This document shows positions 6,351-11,857 of a DNA stretch of 11,857 nt, one piece after another. A model generated the notes under the pieces. That model did no database searches. It was given only the letters and a program-made list of their open reading frames with translations, and was not told the DNA's origin. The translations under genes and the position numbers were made by a program. The first letter of the stretch is position 1. Each line of letters begins with the position of its first letter. Source of the DNA: Dehalococcoidia bacterium (lineage in GTDB: Bacteria > Chloroflexota > Dehalococcoidia > GIF9 > AB-539-J10); NCBI GenBank assembly GCA_003562555.1, contig PWUO01000206.1, positions 1-11,857 of the forward strand. The letters run 5' to 3'.

Positions 6351-7525
6351 TGAGCAAGCGCGTACCGCTGGAAGGTTCCTTCGCCACAGCTGAAGCGGCG
6401 AGAATGGCGGATGTTGATGTGGTCGCCGCATATCCCATCACTCCGCAGACGCACATAATTGAGCGGATGGCCGACTTCGTACACAATGGTGATCTGAAGG
6501 CGGCGTTTATCCCGGTTGAATCCGAGCACTCGGCAATGAGCGCGTGCTGGGGCGCGTCTGGCGCCGGCGCACGAACCTTTACCGCCACCGCGTCGCAGGG
6601 TTTCTTCCTGATGCACGAGGTGCTGTACTTCGTCGCTGGCATGCGTCTGCCAGTCGTCATGGCTGTCTCAAACAGGGCGGTCGGCCCGCCTGCCAATATC
6701 TGGGGCGACTACTCCGATGCGATGAGTGCGAGCTACACCGGCTGGTTGCAGGTGTTCGCTGCCAACAATCAGGAGATCTTTGACTTCACGTTGTCAGCAT
6801 TCCGCATCGCGGAGGATCCGCGCGTGCTGCTTCCGTTCATGGTTCACATGGATGGCTTCACGCTTTCACACGTGGTCGAAGCGGTTGAACTTCCTGAACA
6901 GGAGGAGGTCGACGCGTTCCTACCTCCCTACAAGCATCCATATATGTATGATCCGGACAACCCGTGCTGCTATGGCAGCGTGATGAGCCCGGCAACGTAC
7001 GGCGAGCTGAAGAAGGCGCAGGACGTCCATGTGCGTGGAACGGTTTCGGTCATCAAAGAGGTATGGAAAGACTTTGGGGACCGGTTCGGCCGTTACTACA
7101 ATCCGATCGATTCATACAGGACCGAGGGTGCAAAGACTCTCATCCTGGTAACCGGAGGCCTGAGTGAGACCGCAAAGGTAGCCGTCGACATCAAGCGTGA
7201 GCAGGGAGAGAGCGTTGGACTGCTGACGCTTCACCTGTGGAGGCCCTTCCCGTTTGAGGATCTGTACAAGGCGGTGGAAGGTGCAGAGAATCTGGTCATC
7301 TTCGATCGCGCTCCGACCCTCGGCGGACCGACCGGACCTATCATCGGCGAGATGAAGGCTGCGCTGTTTGGCGTGCGCAACGATCTCAGAGTTGCCGGTA
7401 TTCTTGGGGCCTTCTGCGGGCGCAACCTCGAGGTAACCGAGTTCGAGGAAGTGATCGACCGTGGGAAGGCAATATGCGAATGCGGTTCACAGCATATGGT
7501 CGAGACCGTTGGCATAAGGGGGTAA
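6350..7525 (+). CDS. OFOR alpha subunit, copy 2 (diverged substrate loop)
   Basis: This 391-residue alpha subunit has YPITPQT with T31, ESEHSAMS with the predicted TPP-activating glutamate, and NRA at 108-110, all aligned without gaps to copy 1 over the first 130 residues. Within this conserved frame the loop differs: VGPPANIWGDYSD replaces LSAPINIWCDHSD, and SASYTGW replaces ACRDTGW. An Arg-Asp pair at 128-129 therefore becomes Ser-Tyr. The C-terminal LHLWRPFPFED and IFDRAPTLGGPTGP segments are intact. It overlaps the delta stop by one base and precedes beta by two bases. The protein looks functional. I infer a 2-oxoacid other than pyruvate, such as a branched-chain, aromatic or larger acid, but this is not proven. 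Confidence 0.92.
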   Translation: MSKRVPLEGSFATAEAARMADVDVVAAYPITPQTHIIERMADFVHNGDLKAAFIPVESEHSAMSACWGASGAGARTFTATASQGFFLMHEVLYFVAGMRLPVVMAVSNRAVGPPANIWGDYSDAMSASYTGWLQVFAANNQEIFDFTLSAFRIAEDPRVLLPFMVHMDGFTLSHVVEAVELPEQEEVDAFLPPYKHPYMYDPDNPCCYGSVMSPATYGELKKAQDVHVRGTVSVIKEVWKDFGDRFGRYYNPIDSYRTEGAKTLILVTGGLSETAKVAVDIKREQGESVGLLTLHLWRPFPFEDLYKAVEGAENLVIFDRAPTLGGPTGPIIGEMKAALFGVRNDLRVAGILGAFCGRNLEVTEFEEVIDRGKAICECGSQHMVETVGIRG

Positions 7526-7531
7526 CCATGG
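7515..7531 (+). promoter_or_regulatory. Alpha/beta junction with embedded ribosome site, copy 2
   Basis: TAAGGGGGTAACCATGG repeats the copy 1 junction at 4372-4388 with 16 of 17 bases identical. The Shine-Dalgarno is again formed by the last two alpha codons. It supports ATG 7528 as the beta start rather than the in-frame ATG at 7474. Confidence 0.7.
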
Positions 7532-8469
7532 AAGGTGAATACATAAAGTTTGGAAAGAACCAGATCACCACGGAGGAGTTCCTGTCCTCCGGGCACAGGG
7601 CATGCCAGGGCTGCGGTCTCGCCATCAACATCAGACTTGCCCTCAAGGTACTGGGCAAAGACACGATATGCATGACACCTGCGAGTTGCTGGTCGGGCGT
7701 CGGTTCTGCCTATCCCGATGCGGCTTGGGAAGTGCCGTGGATGCAGACACTTTTCGAGAACGTGTCGGCCGTCGCAGGTGGGGTCAGTGCTGCGTTCGAC
7801 ATTCTCGAGGAGAAGGGTAAACGAGGTCATCGCAAGATTAACACCGTCTGCTTTGCAGGCGATGGTGCAACAGCCGACATCGGCCTTGGTGCGCTGTCGG
7901 GGACGCTGGAGCGTGGCCACGACATCGTGTACATCTGCATGGACAACGAAGCGTACATGAACACGGGTATTCAACGCTCGAGCGCAACGCCTCACGGTGC
8001 CTCGACGTCCACCACACCCGTCGGTGCGGCATTCGCAGGCCAGCAGACGCAGAAGAAGGACGTACCCGCGATCGTCGCCGATCACAACATCCCCTACGTG
8101 GCGACAGCCTGTGCCAGCTATCCTTTCGACTACATGGCCAAGGTGAAGAAGGCTGCTGAGGTGAAAGGGCCGGCGTACCTGCACGTGTACTCAGTCTGTC
8201 CTACCGGCTGGCGGTCCGCGCCAAACCTGTCCGTAGAGATAGGCAAGATGGCAGTTGAGACGGGCATCTTCCCCCTGTGGGAGCTTGAGAATGGGGTCTA
8301 TAAGCTCAATGTGAAACCCGCCAAGCTGAAGCCCGTTGACGAGTACGTTAAGCTGCAGGGCCGCTTCCGGCACTTCAATGCGGACGACATCGCCGAGATG
8401 CAGCAGACGGTGGACAGGAACTGGGCAGCACTGTTGAGAAAGGTTGAAGCCTCTCAGGTAACGGCATAG
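7528..8469 (+). CDS. OFOR beta subunit (TPP and [4Fe-4S] binding), copy 2
   Basis: This is the 313-residue beta subunit of the second complex. The cluster cysteines are at C26 and C29 (ACQGC), C54 (PASCW) and in VCPTGW near residue 225. The TPP motif runs from AGDGATADIG to DNEAYMNTG. An in-frame ATG at 7474 lies inside the alpha gene and has no ribosome site; ATG 7528 has AGGGGG just upstream and aligns residue for residue with copy 1 (GH..C.GC at the same numbers), so I use it. The segment after C54 is SCWSGVGSAYPDAAW where copy 1 has GCSEVCTSPLPVTSW, losing the usual TGC-x-EV form. The C-terminus LKPVDEYVKLQGRFRHF is typical. tRNA-Pro follows 33 bases after the stop. Confidence 0.93.
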   Translation: MEGEYIKFGKNQITTEEFLSSGHRACQGCGLAINIRLALKVLGKDTICMTPASCWSGVGSAYPDAAWEVPWMQTLFENVSAVAGGVSAAFDILEEKGKRGHRKINTVCFAGDGATADIGLGALSGTLERGHDIVYICMDNEAYMNTGIQRSSATPHGASTSTTPVGAAFAGQQTQKKDVPAIVADHNIPYVATACASYPFDYMAKVKKAAEVKGPAYLHVYSVCPTGWRSAPNLSVEIGKMAVETGIFPLWELENGVYKLNVKPAKLKPVDEYVKLQGRFRHFNADDIAEMQQTVDRNWAALLRKVEASQVTA

Positions 8470-8502
8470 CCGTTCCATGCGAGGCACCCGAGACACGAAG
8501 TC

Positions 8503-8578
8503 CGGGGTGTGGCGCAGTTGGTAGCGCGCATGGTTTGGGACCATGAGGTCGGAGGTTCGAGTCCTCTCACCCCGACCA
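8503..8578 (+). tRNA. tRNA-Pro (anticodon TGG)
   Basis: The acceptor CGGGGTG pairs perfectly with CACCCCG. The D arm is GGCGC...GCGC. The anticodon stem CATGG/CCATG encloses loop TTTGGGA, giving anticodon TGG. The T arm is GGAGG-TTCGAGT-CCTCT (last pair weak). Discriminator A at 8575 is followed by an encoded CCA (8576-8578). No promoter is evident in the 33 bases between the OFOR beta stop and the tRNA, so it may be processed from the end of the operon transcript. Confidence 0.96.
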
Positions 8579-8594
8579 CTCAGGTAGCCACGAC

Positions 8595-8625
8595 AGGGGC
8601 GGGACCCACAGAGGGCCTCGCCCCT
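8595..8625 (+). terminator. Possible GC-rich hairpin after tRNA-Pro
   Basis: AGGGGCG (8595-8601) and CGCCCCT (8619-8625) form a 7-bp stem, with CCC/GGG able to pair inside the 17-base loop. It lies 17 bases after the tRNA CCA, where termination of the OFOR-2/tRNA transcript would be expected. No T-run follows, so support is limited. Confidence 0.4.
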
Positions 8626-8669
8626 TCGACTGTGAGGTCTGAGCAACGATGGTGACAGATCGCCCGTGA

Positions 8670-8698
8670 TTGATTTGCCCCAGGGTGGCTGCTAGACT
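8670..8698 (+). promoter_or_regulatory. Promoter of the hbd-crt operon
   Basis: TTGATT (8670-8675) and TAGACT (8693-8698) are spaced by 17 bases, with TGC before the -10 making it extended. Transcription would start near 8705, leaving a leader of about 47 nt. The leader holds three ACGT tetramers at 5-base steps (8718-8731); I see no clear role for them. Confidence 0.6.
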
Positions 8699-8751
8699 GG
8701 CTTTCGTCACCCTAACCACGTAACGTCACGTACCACAAGGAGGACGACACG

Positions 8752-9612
8752 ATGGATATGAAGACGATAGGTGTTGTTGGTGCAGGCACGATGGGCAGCG
8801 GCATCGCCCAGGTAGCCTCCCAGGTAGCTGGCTTCGATGTCATTCTAAACGACATCAAGCAGGAGTATGTCGACCGCGGTATCGCCGCCATCGACAAGAA
8901 TCTGCAACGCCAGGTGGACAAGGAGCGTATTTCGGCCGACCAGAAGGCCGATGTTCTCAGCAGGATTCGCAAGAGCACGGATCTCGCGGACATGAAGGAT
9001 GTGGACTTCCTGATAGAAGCTGCAACGGAGACACTCGACCTTAAGCTCGAACTGTTCAGGAAGCTTGACGAAGTCTGCAAGCCAGGGGTAATTCTCGCTA
9101 CAAATACCTCGTCGATTCCCGTGACCCGCCTCGCCGCCGCCACTGGGAGACCAGACCTGGTAGTTGGCATGCATTTCTTCAACCCGGCGCAGGTCATGAA
9201 GTTGGTCGAGGTCATCAACGGCCTCGCCACGTCACGTCAAACCTACGACATTACGGCTGCTCTCGCAGAGAAGATGGCCAAGAGCCCTGTGGAGGCCAAC
9301 GACTTCCCCGGCTTCATCGCCAACCGCATAATGGTTCCCATGATGAACGAGGCCATGTATACGCTCTATGAGGGAGTGGGAACGGTGGAATCGATCGATG
9401 CGTGCCTCAAATTGGGGTTCAACCATCCGATGGGCCCCTTGGAGTTGGCAGACCTCATCGGTCTCGACGTACTCCTCCACGTGATGAATGTGTTGTACGA
9501 TGGGTTCTCCGACCCGAAGTATCGCCCCTGCCCTCTCCTTAAGAAGTACGTGGCCGCAGGTTACCTTGGCCGCAAGAGCGGGCGTGGATTCTACGACTAC
9601 TCATCCAAGTAG
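8752..9612 (+). CDS. hbd: 3-hydroxybutyryl-CoA dehydrogenase (3-hydroxyacyl-CoA dehydrogenase family)
   Basis: This 286-residue NAD(P)-dependent enzyme interconverts acetoacetyl-CoA and 3-hydroxybutyryl-CoA or longer homologues. The N-terminal Rossmann motif GVVGAGTMGSGIAQ (residues 7-20) binds the cofactor. The catalytic set is visible: S120 in NTSSIP, H141 in GMHFFNP, E153 in KLVEVI and N191 in FIANR. The C-terminal domain has GFNHPMGPLELADLIGLD and ends YLGRKSGRGFYDY, both typical of short, single-domain Hbd proteins. ATG 8752 has AAGGAGGA eight or so bases upstream; a second in-frame ATG at 8758 is less well placed. It is the first gene of an operon with an enoyl-CoA hydratase. Direction (fatty-acid oxidation or synthesis of C4 units) cannot be read from the sequence. 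Confidence 0.94.
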   Translation: MDMKTIGVVGAGTMGSGIAQVASQVAGFDVILNDIKQEYVDRGIAAIDKNLQRQVDKERISADQKADVLSRIRKSTDLADMKDVDFLIEAATETLDLKLELFRKLDEVCKPGVILATNTSSIPVTRLAAATGRPDLVVGMHFFNPAQVMKLVEVINGLATSRQTYDITAALAEKMAKSPVEANDFPGFIANRIMVPMMNEAMYTLYEGVGTVESIDACLKLGFNHPMGPLELADLIGLDVLLHVMNVLYDGFSDPKYRPCPLLKKYVAAGYLGRKSGRGFYDYSSK

Positions 9613-9647
9613 GTAATTACGAGGCGAGACGAGAACGGAGGACTGTA

Positions 9648-10430
9648 ATGGAATTCAATAACGTCACGGTGGAAGTCTCCAAGCCCATTGCGATTGTGAC
9701 CGTCAATCGTCCAAAGGTTCTGAACGCACTCAACCTTGAGACAGTCGGAGAGCTGGGTGCCGCATTCAGCATGCTTGAGCAGAACGATGACGTCCGCGCC
9801 ATTGTCATGACAGGCGCTGGCGAGAAGGCTTTCGTGGCTGGGGCGGACATAACTGAGTTTCGCGGCAAGGCTGCACCAGAAATGATCGTCTTCGCGAAAA
9901 AGGGTCATGACGTGGCGCGCATCATGGAGTCAATGGGCAAACCCATAATCGCCGCCGTTAACGGCTACGCACTGGGTGGTGGCTGTGAGATGGCAATGGC
10001 ATGCGACATACGTTTCGCCGCTGAGACCGCGAAGTTCGGACAGCCAGAGATACTCCTTGGTCTCATTCCCGGCATGGGCGGCACACAGCGGCTGGCGAGA
10101 CTGGTCGGTATTGGGATAGCGCGGGAGCTGGTCTATGCAGGCGAGCAGATCACCGCACAGCGTGCGTACGAAATCGGGTTGGTTAACCGTCTCTTTCCAG
10201 CTGATCAGCTCATGGCCGAAGCCACCAAGTTCGCGCACAAGCTGGCGAGTATGCCATCGCATGCACTGAAGATGGCCAAGCTCGCAACCAACTTCGGCTA
10301 TGATCAGTCGCTGGACAATGGCCTTATGCTCGAGACACAGTGTTTCGCACACTGTTGGAGTCATCCCAATCTCGAGGAAGGTGTTGCCGCATTTCTAGAG
10401 AAGCGGAAGGCCAACTTTCACGAGGACTAG
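9648..10430 (+). CDS. crt: Enoyl-CoA hydratase (crotonase family)
   Basis: This 260-residue crotonase-fold enzyme adds water across 2-enoyl-CoA to give 3-hydroxyacyl-CoA, the step next to Hbd. The oxyanion-hole segments are AFVAGADI (61-68) and GYALGGGCEMAMACD (106-120). Both catalytic glutamates are present, E114 and E134 (QPEILLGLIPGMGGTQRL), 20 residues apart as in the well-studied rat enzyme. The length is typical. ATG 9648 is preceded by CGGAGGA, 35 bases after the hbd stop, so the two form an operon. The conserved glutamate pair argues for a true hydratase rather than another crotonase-family activity. Chain-length preference is unknown. The promoter of the following tRNA-Gly lies at the stop codon of this gene. 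Confidence 0.93.
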   Translation: MEFNNVTVEVSKPIAIVTVNRPKVLNALNLETVGELGAAFSMLEQNDDVRAIVMTGAGEKAFVAGADITEFRGKAAPEMIVFAKKGHDVARIMESMGKPIIAAVNGYALGGGCEMAMACDIRFAAETAKFGQPEILLGLIPGMGGTQRLARLVGIGIARELVYAGEQITAQRAYEIGLVNRLFPADQLMAEATKFAHKLASMPSHALKMAKLATNFGYDQSLDNGLMLETQCFAHCWSHPNLEEGVAAFLEKRKANFHED

Positions 10431-10431
10431 C

Positions 10432-10440
10432 TGCTATAAT
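10432..10440 (+). promoter_or_regulatory. Extended -10 promoter of tRNA-Gly
   Basis: TGCTATAAT contains a perfect TATAAT (10435-10440) with the TGn extension, two bases after the crt stop. The -35 region, inside the last crt codons, is weak (near CAACTT). Transcription would begin at about 10447, just before the tRNA at 10452. Confidence 0.7.
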
Positions 10441-10451
10441 GTGGTCCGCGG

Positions 10452-10526
10452 GCGGGAGTAACTCAGCGGAAGAGTTCCTGCCTTCCAAGCAGGGTGTCGC
10501 GGGTTCGAATCCCGTCTCCCGCTCCA
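10452..10526 (+). tRNA. tRNA-Gly (anticodon TCC)
   Basis: The acceptor GCGGGAG pairs perfectly with CTCCCGC. The anticodon stem CCTGC/GCAGG encloses loop CTTCCAA, giving anticodon TCC. The T arm is GCGGG-TTCGAAT-CCCGT. Discriminator T at 10523 is followed by encoded CCA (10524-10526). It has its own promoter and a terminator 15 bases downstream. Confidence 0.97.
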
Positions 10527-10540
10527 CACCGTATACCCTT

Positions 10541-10571
10541 GAGGCGGCGCGATGATGAGCGCCGCCTCTTT
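10541..10571 (+). terminator. Intrinsic terminator after tRNA-Gly
   Basis: GAGGCGGCGC (10541-10550) and GCGCCGCCTC (10559-10568) form a perfect 10-bp GC-rich stem with an 8-base loop, followed by TTT. It would end the tRNA-Gly transcript and also any readthrough from hbd-crt, for which no other terminator is visible. Confidence 0.85.
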
Positions 10572-10679
10572 CCCATTACCGATTGTCCTCCATACCGGCA
10601 GGGCCCGCGCCACCGCATCGTCTCGAGCATGTGCTCTGCTACCATCAGAGGTCGCGCCGGGGAGTTGTGATGTGGGAAT

Positions 10680-10709
10680 TTGACACCACTCGACCCGCAT
10701 TTGGATAAT
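10680..10709 (+). promoter_or_regulatory. Promoter of msrB-maf
   Basis: A consensus -35 TTGACA (10680-10685) and GATAAT (10704-10709) are 18 bases apart, 50 bases before the msrB start. Between the tRNA-Gly terminator and this promoter (10572-10679) I see no gene and no other clear element. Confidence 0.75.
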
Positions 10710-10759
10710 GAGTCTTGATCTTCCCTTAATGATCCGCAGCAGTGCGAACGGAGGATATC

Positions 10760-11194
10760 ATGACGGAAGAGGTTAGCAGGCCCGACAACAACGAATTGTT
10801 GCAGAGGCTCACACCGGAGCAATACGCGGTTACTCAAATGCGCGCGACGGAACCTCCCTTTTCGGGCGTCTACTGGGATCATCACCTCCCGGGAACCTAC
10901 CAGTGCGTCTGCTGTGGCCGGGCACTGTTCGACTCCGACACCAAGTTCGACTCCGGTTCAGGTTGGCCCAGCTTCTTCCGGCCCGCAGCAGATGACAGGG
11001 TTACCGTCAGTGGTGACAACAGCCACGGGATGCAGCGCACCGAGGTTAGTTGTGGCGCGTGTGGTGCCCACCTCGGCCATGTGTTCGACGACGGTCCTCA
11101 ACCCACCGGCCAGCGATACTGCATCAACTCACTCTCGCTCGATTTCTGCCCCATTGATCCGGGATCAAATGCTTCGCCAACGGACCAGCCATGA
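10760..11194 (+). CDS. msrB: Peptide-methionine (R)-S-oxide reductase MsrB
   Basis: This 144-residue enzyme reduces methionine-R-sulfoxide in proteins and so repairs oxidative damage. C49/C52 (CVCC) and C98/C101 (CGAC) form the structural zinc site. The catalytic cysteine is C121 in RYCINSLSLDF. FDSGSGWPSF (63-72) is the substrate-pocket motif; it has serine at position 67 where many bacterial MsrBs have the resolving cysteine (SGCGWPSF), so this looks like a form without that partner. A GTG at 10742 is also in frame, but ATG 10760 has CGGAGGA just upstream and gives the usual length, so it is chosen. The stop overlaps the maf start (ATGA), which indicates a coupled operon. There is no signal peptide, so it is cytoplasmic. 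Confidence 0.95.
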   Translation: MTEEVSRPDNNELLQRLTPEQYAVTQMRATEPPFSGVYWDHHLPGTYQCVCCGRALFDSDTKFDSGSGWPSFFRPAADDRVTVSGDNSHGMQRTEVSCGACGAHLGHVFDDGPQPTGQRYCINSLSLDFCPIDPGSNASPTDQP

Positions 11195-11766
11195 CCAACT
11201 CCATCGTACTTGCGTCGGCGTCCCAGGGACGGCAGGAATTGATGCGCCGCGCAGGGATACCCTTTCACGTCGACATCAGCAATTGCAGCGAGACAACTGA
11301 GGCTCGTCAGCCCGAGGAGCACGTGACCACTCTTGCCCTCCGCAAAGCCACTGACGTCTCTTCGCGGCACCCGGATGCAATCGTGATTGGAGCCGACACA
11401 GTGATCATTTGCGATGGCGAGATCCTGGGCAAGCCTGATTCGGCGGGGCACGCCGAGGCCATGCTTGGTCGATTGGCCGGTCGTCATCACATGCTGATTA
11501 CTGGGATCGCCATACTGCATGCGTCCGCCAACCGACGTTACTCTGGCGTGGAATACACGAAGGTGCACATGCGGCCACTCACTACCATGCAGATTCGTGC
11601 ATATGTGGCGTCGGGAGAACCCATGGGCAAGTCAGGCTCGTATGACATCCAGGGCCTCGGTTCCACAATCATCGACGAATTGCAGGGTGACTTCACCAAT
11701 GTCGTCGGCCTCCCAATGGCGCATCTCGCGCGCGAACTGGAGAGTTTCGGCGTGTGCGTACCCTGA
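11191..11766 (+). CDS. maf: Maf family nucleoside triphosphate pyrophosphatase
   Basis: This 191-residue Maf/YhdE-like enzyme hydrolyses non-canonical or selected nucleoside triphosphates to monophosphates plus pyrophosphate, a house-cleaning role also linked to septum formation. The family motifs in order are LASASQGRQELM (7-18, with R14), LALRKA (48-53), GADTVI with D69, LGKPDS, LAGRHHML.TG and GKSGSYDIQG. The DIQG ending resembles the dTTP/UTP-acting branch more than the m7GTP branch, but I hold that loosely. The LASAS segment reads QGR where PRR is common. ATG 11191 overlaps the msrB stop by four bases. The length is typical and the gene looks intact. Confidence 0.93.
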   Translation: MTNSIVLASASQGRQELMRRAGIPFHVDISNCSETTEARQPEEHVTTLALRKATDVSSRHPDAIVIGADTVIICDGEILGKPDSAGHAEAMLGRLAGRHHMLITGIAILHASANRRYSGVEYTKVHMRPLTTMQIRAYVASGEPMGKSGSYDIQGLGSTIIDELQGDFTNVVGLPMAHLARELESFGVCVP

Positions 11767-11790
11767 ATGACAAGACGGAGATACCGCACT

Positions 11791-11857
11791 ATGGCTACAT
11801 TTGAGAGACCACGGATATTCAGACCTCCGAGTGAGTCGAGGAGCTACTACCTCCCAC
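11791..11857 (+). CDS. Start of a probable radical SAM protein, truncated by window edge
   Basis: Only the first 22 codons are in the window. The N-terminus MATFERPRIFRPPSESRSYY resembles radical SAM proteins that begin with an RPPSE..S segment just before the CxxxCxxC iron-sulfur motif; that motif would lie just beyond the end and is not seen. ATG 11791 has ACGGAG about 11 bases upstream. An in-frame ATG at 11767, directly after the maf stop, would add eight basic residues and is less likely. Closeness to maf suggests the same operon. The family call is tentative. Confidence 0.5.
   Translation, partial: MATFERPRIFRPPSESRSYYLP

Noticed and set aside
5541..6431. Minus-strand 296-aa ORF opposite OFOR-2 gamma and delta
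   Set aside because: It lies wholly antisense to two well-supported genes and across their junction, and no recognisable domain is visible. A long shadow frame is expected in GC-rich coding DNA.
7474..7527. Extended N-terminus for the second OFOR beta (18 extra residues)
   Set aside because: The ATG at 7474 lies inside alpha with no ribosome site. The ATG at 7528 has one and matches the N-terminus of copy 1.
7231..8184. Minus-strand 317-aa ORF opposite OFOR-2 alpha and beta
   Set aside because: It is antisense to clear TPP-enzyme genes, shows no family motif, and spans two genes.
2204..8578. A genomic island inserted between tRNA-Arg and tRNA-Pro
   Set aside because: tRNA genes flank the OFOR region, but no integrase, no direct repeat of a tRNA 3' end and no obvious composition shift is visible. 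The genes are core-metabolism types.
8191..8646. Minus-strand 151-aa ORF containing GERTRTSDLMVPNHARYQLRH
   Set aside because: It is antisense to tRNA-Pro and to the end of the OFOR beta gene. It is an artefact of the tRNA complement.
8718..8731. Three ACGT repeats in the hbd leader as an operator
   Set aside because: The tetramers are short and self-complementary, spaced by a half turn, and could be chance. There is no second copy in the window to support a binding site.
10742..10759. GTG start for msrB six codons upstream
   Set aside because: The Shine-Dalgarno CGGAGGA lies inside this extension and is correctly spaced for ATG 10760.
10324..10885. Several overlapping minus- and plus-strand ORFs with segments such as GDGIRTRDTLLGRQELF, SGRRDSNPRHPAWKAG and ETGFEPATPCLEGRNS
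   Set aside because: These are translations of the tRNA-Gly gene and its flanks. They are common false proteins in databases and have no ribosome site or independent coding support.

Overview
The window (about 11.9 kb, moderately GC-rich) reads as an ordinary chromosomal stretch of a bacterium with strong Shine-Dalgarno sites, tightly packed genes, and every gene on the + strand. Ferredoxin-dependent 2-oxoacid oxidation, a TRAP transporter, 3-hydroxyacyl-CoA/enoyl-CoA chemistry and the overall style suggest an anaerobic-leaning or marine/subsurface lineage. My guess is Chloroflexota (Dehalococcoidia/SAR202-like). That placement is an impression, not something the sequence proves.

Layout: (1) 2-976, the C-terminal part of a TRAP transporter large permease, cut by the window edge, followed by a perfect 12-bp inverted repeat. 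(2) 1137-2138, a CaCA-family cation/Ca2+ exchanger with a TTG start. (3) 2204-2275, tRNA-Arg(CCG), followed without a visible terminator by a four-gene 2-oxoacid:ferredoxin oxidoreductase (OFOR) operon, gamma-delta-alpha-beta (2312-5323). (4) A 160-bp gap with a palindrome and an extended -10 promoter, then a second, diverged OFOR operon in the same order (5484-8469). (5) tRNA-Pro(TGG) right behind it. (6) A promoter followed by 3-hydroxybutyryl-CoA dehydrogenase and enoyl-CoA hydratase (8752-10430). (7) tRNA-Gly(TCC) with its own promoter and a clear intrinsic terminator. (8) A promoter with consensus -35 driving msrB, overlapped by a Maf nucleotide pyrophosphatase gene, then the start of a probable radical SAM gene running off the end.

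How the genes fit: the two OFOR complexes would oxidatively decarboxylate 2-oxoacids to acyl-CoA and reduced ferredoxin. Copy 1 has motifs expected of a pyruvate enzyme. Copy 2 keeps all cofactor residues but has changed loops near the predicted active site, so a different 2-oxoacid is plausible. Hbd and Crt interconvert C4 or longer 3-hydroxyacyl-, enoyl- and acyl-CoA species and share the CoA pool. MsrB, Maf and the radical SAM gene form a separate repair/housekeeping-like group.

Most of the content belongs to well-known families. The points most worth a second look are the tandem diverged OFOR operons bracketed by tRNA genes, their changed active-site motifs, the retained alpha/beta junction element, and the exchanger lacking one usual ion-site serine in each repeat. 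I saw no CRISPR array, insertion sequence, phage gene or integration site.
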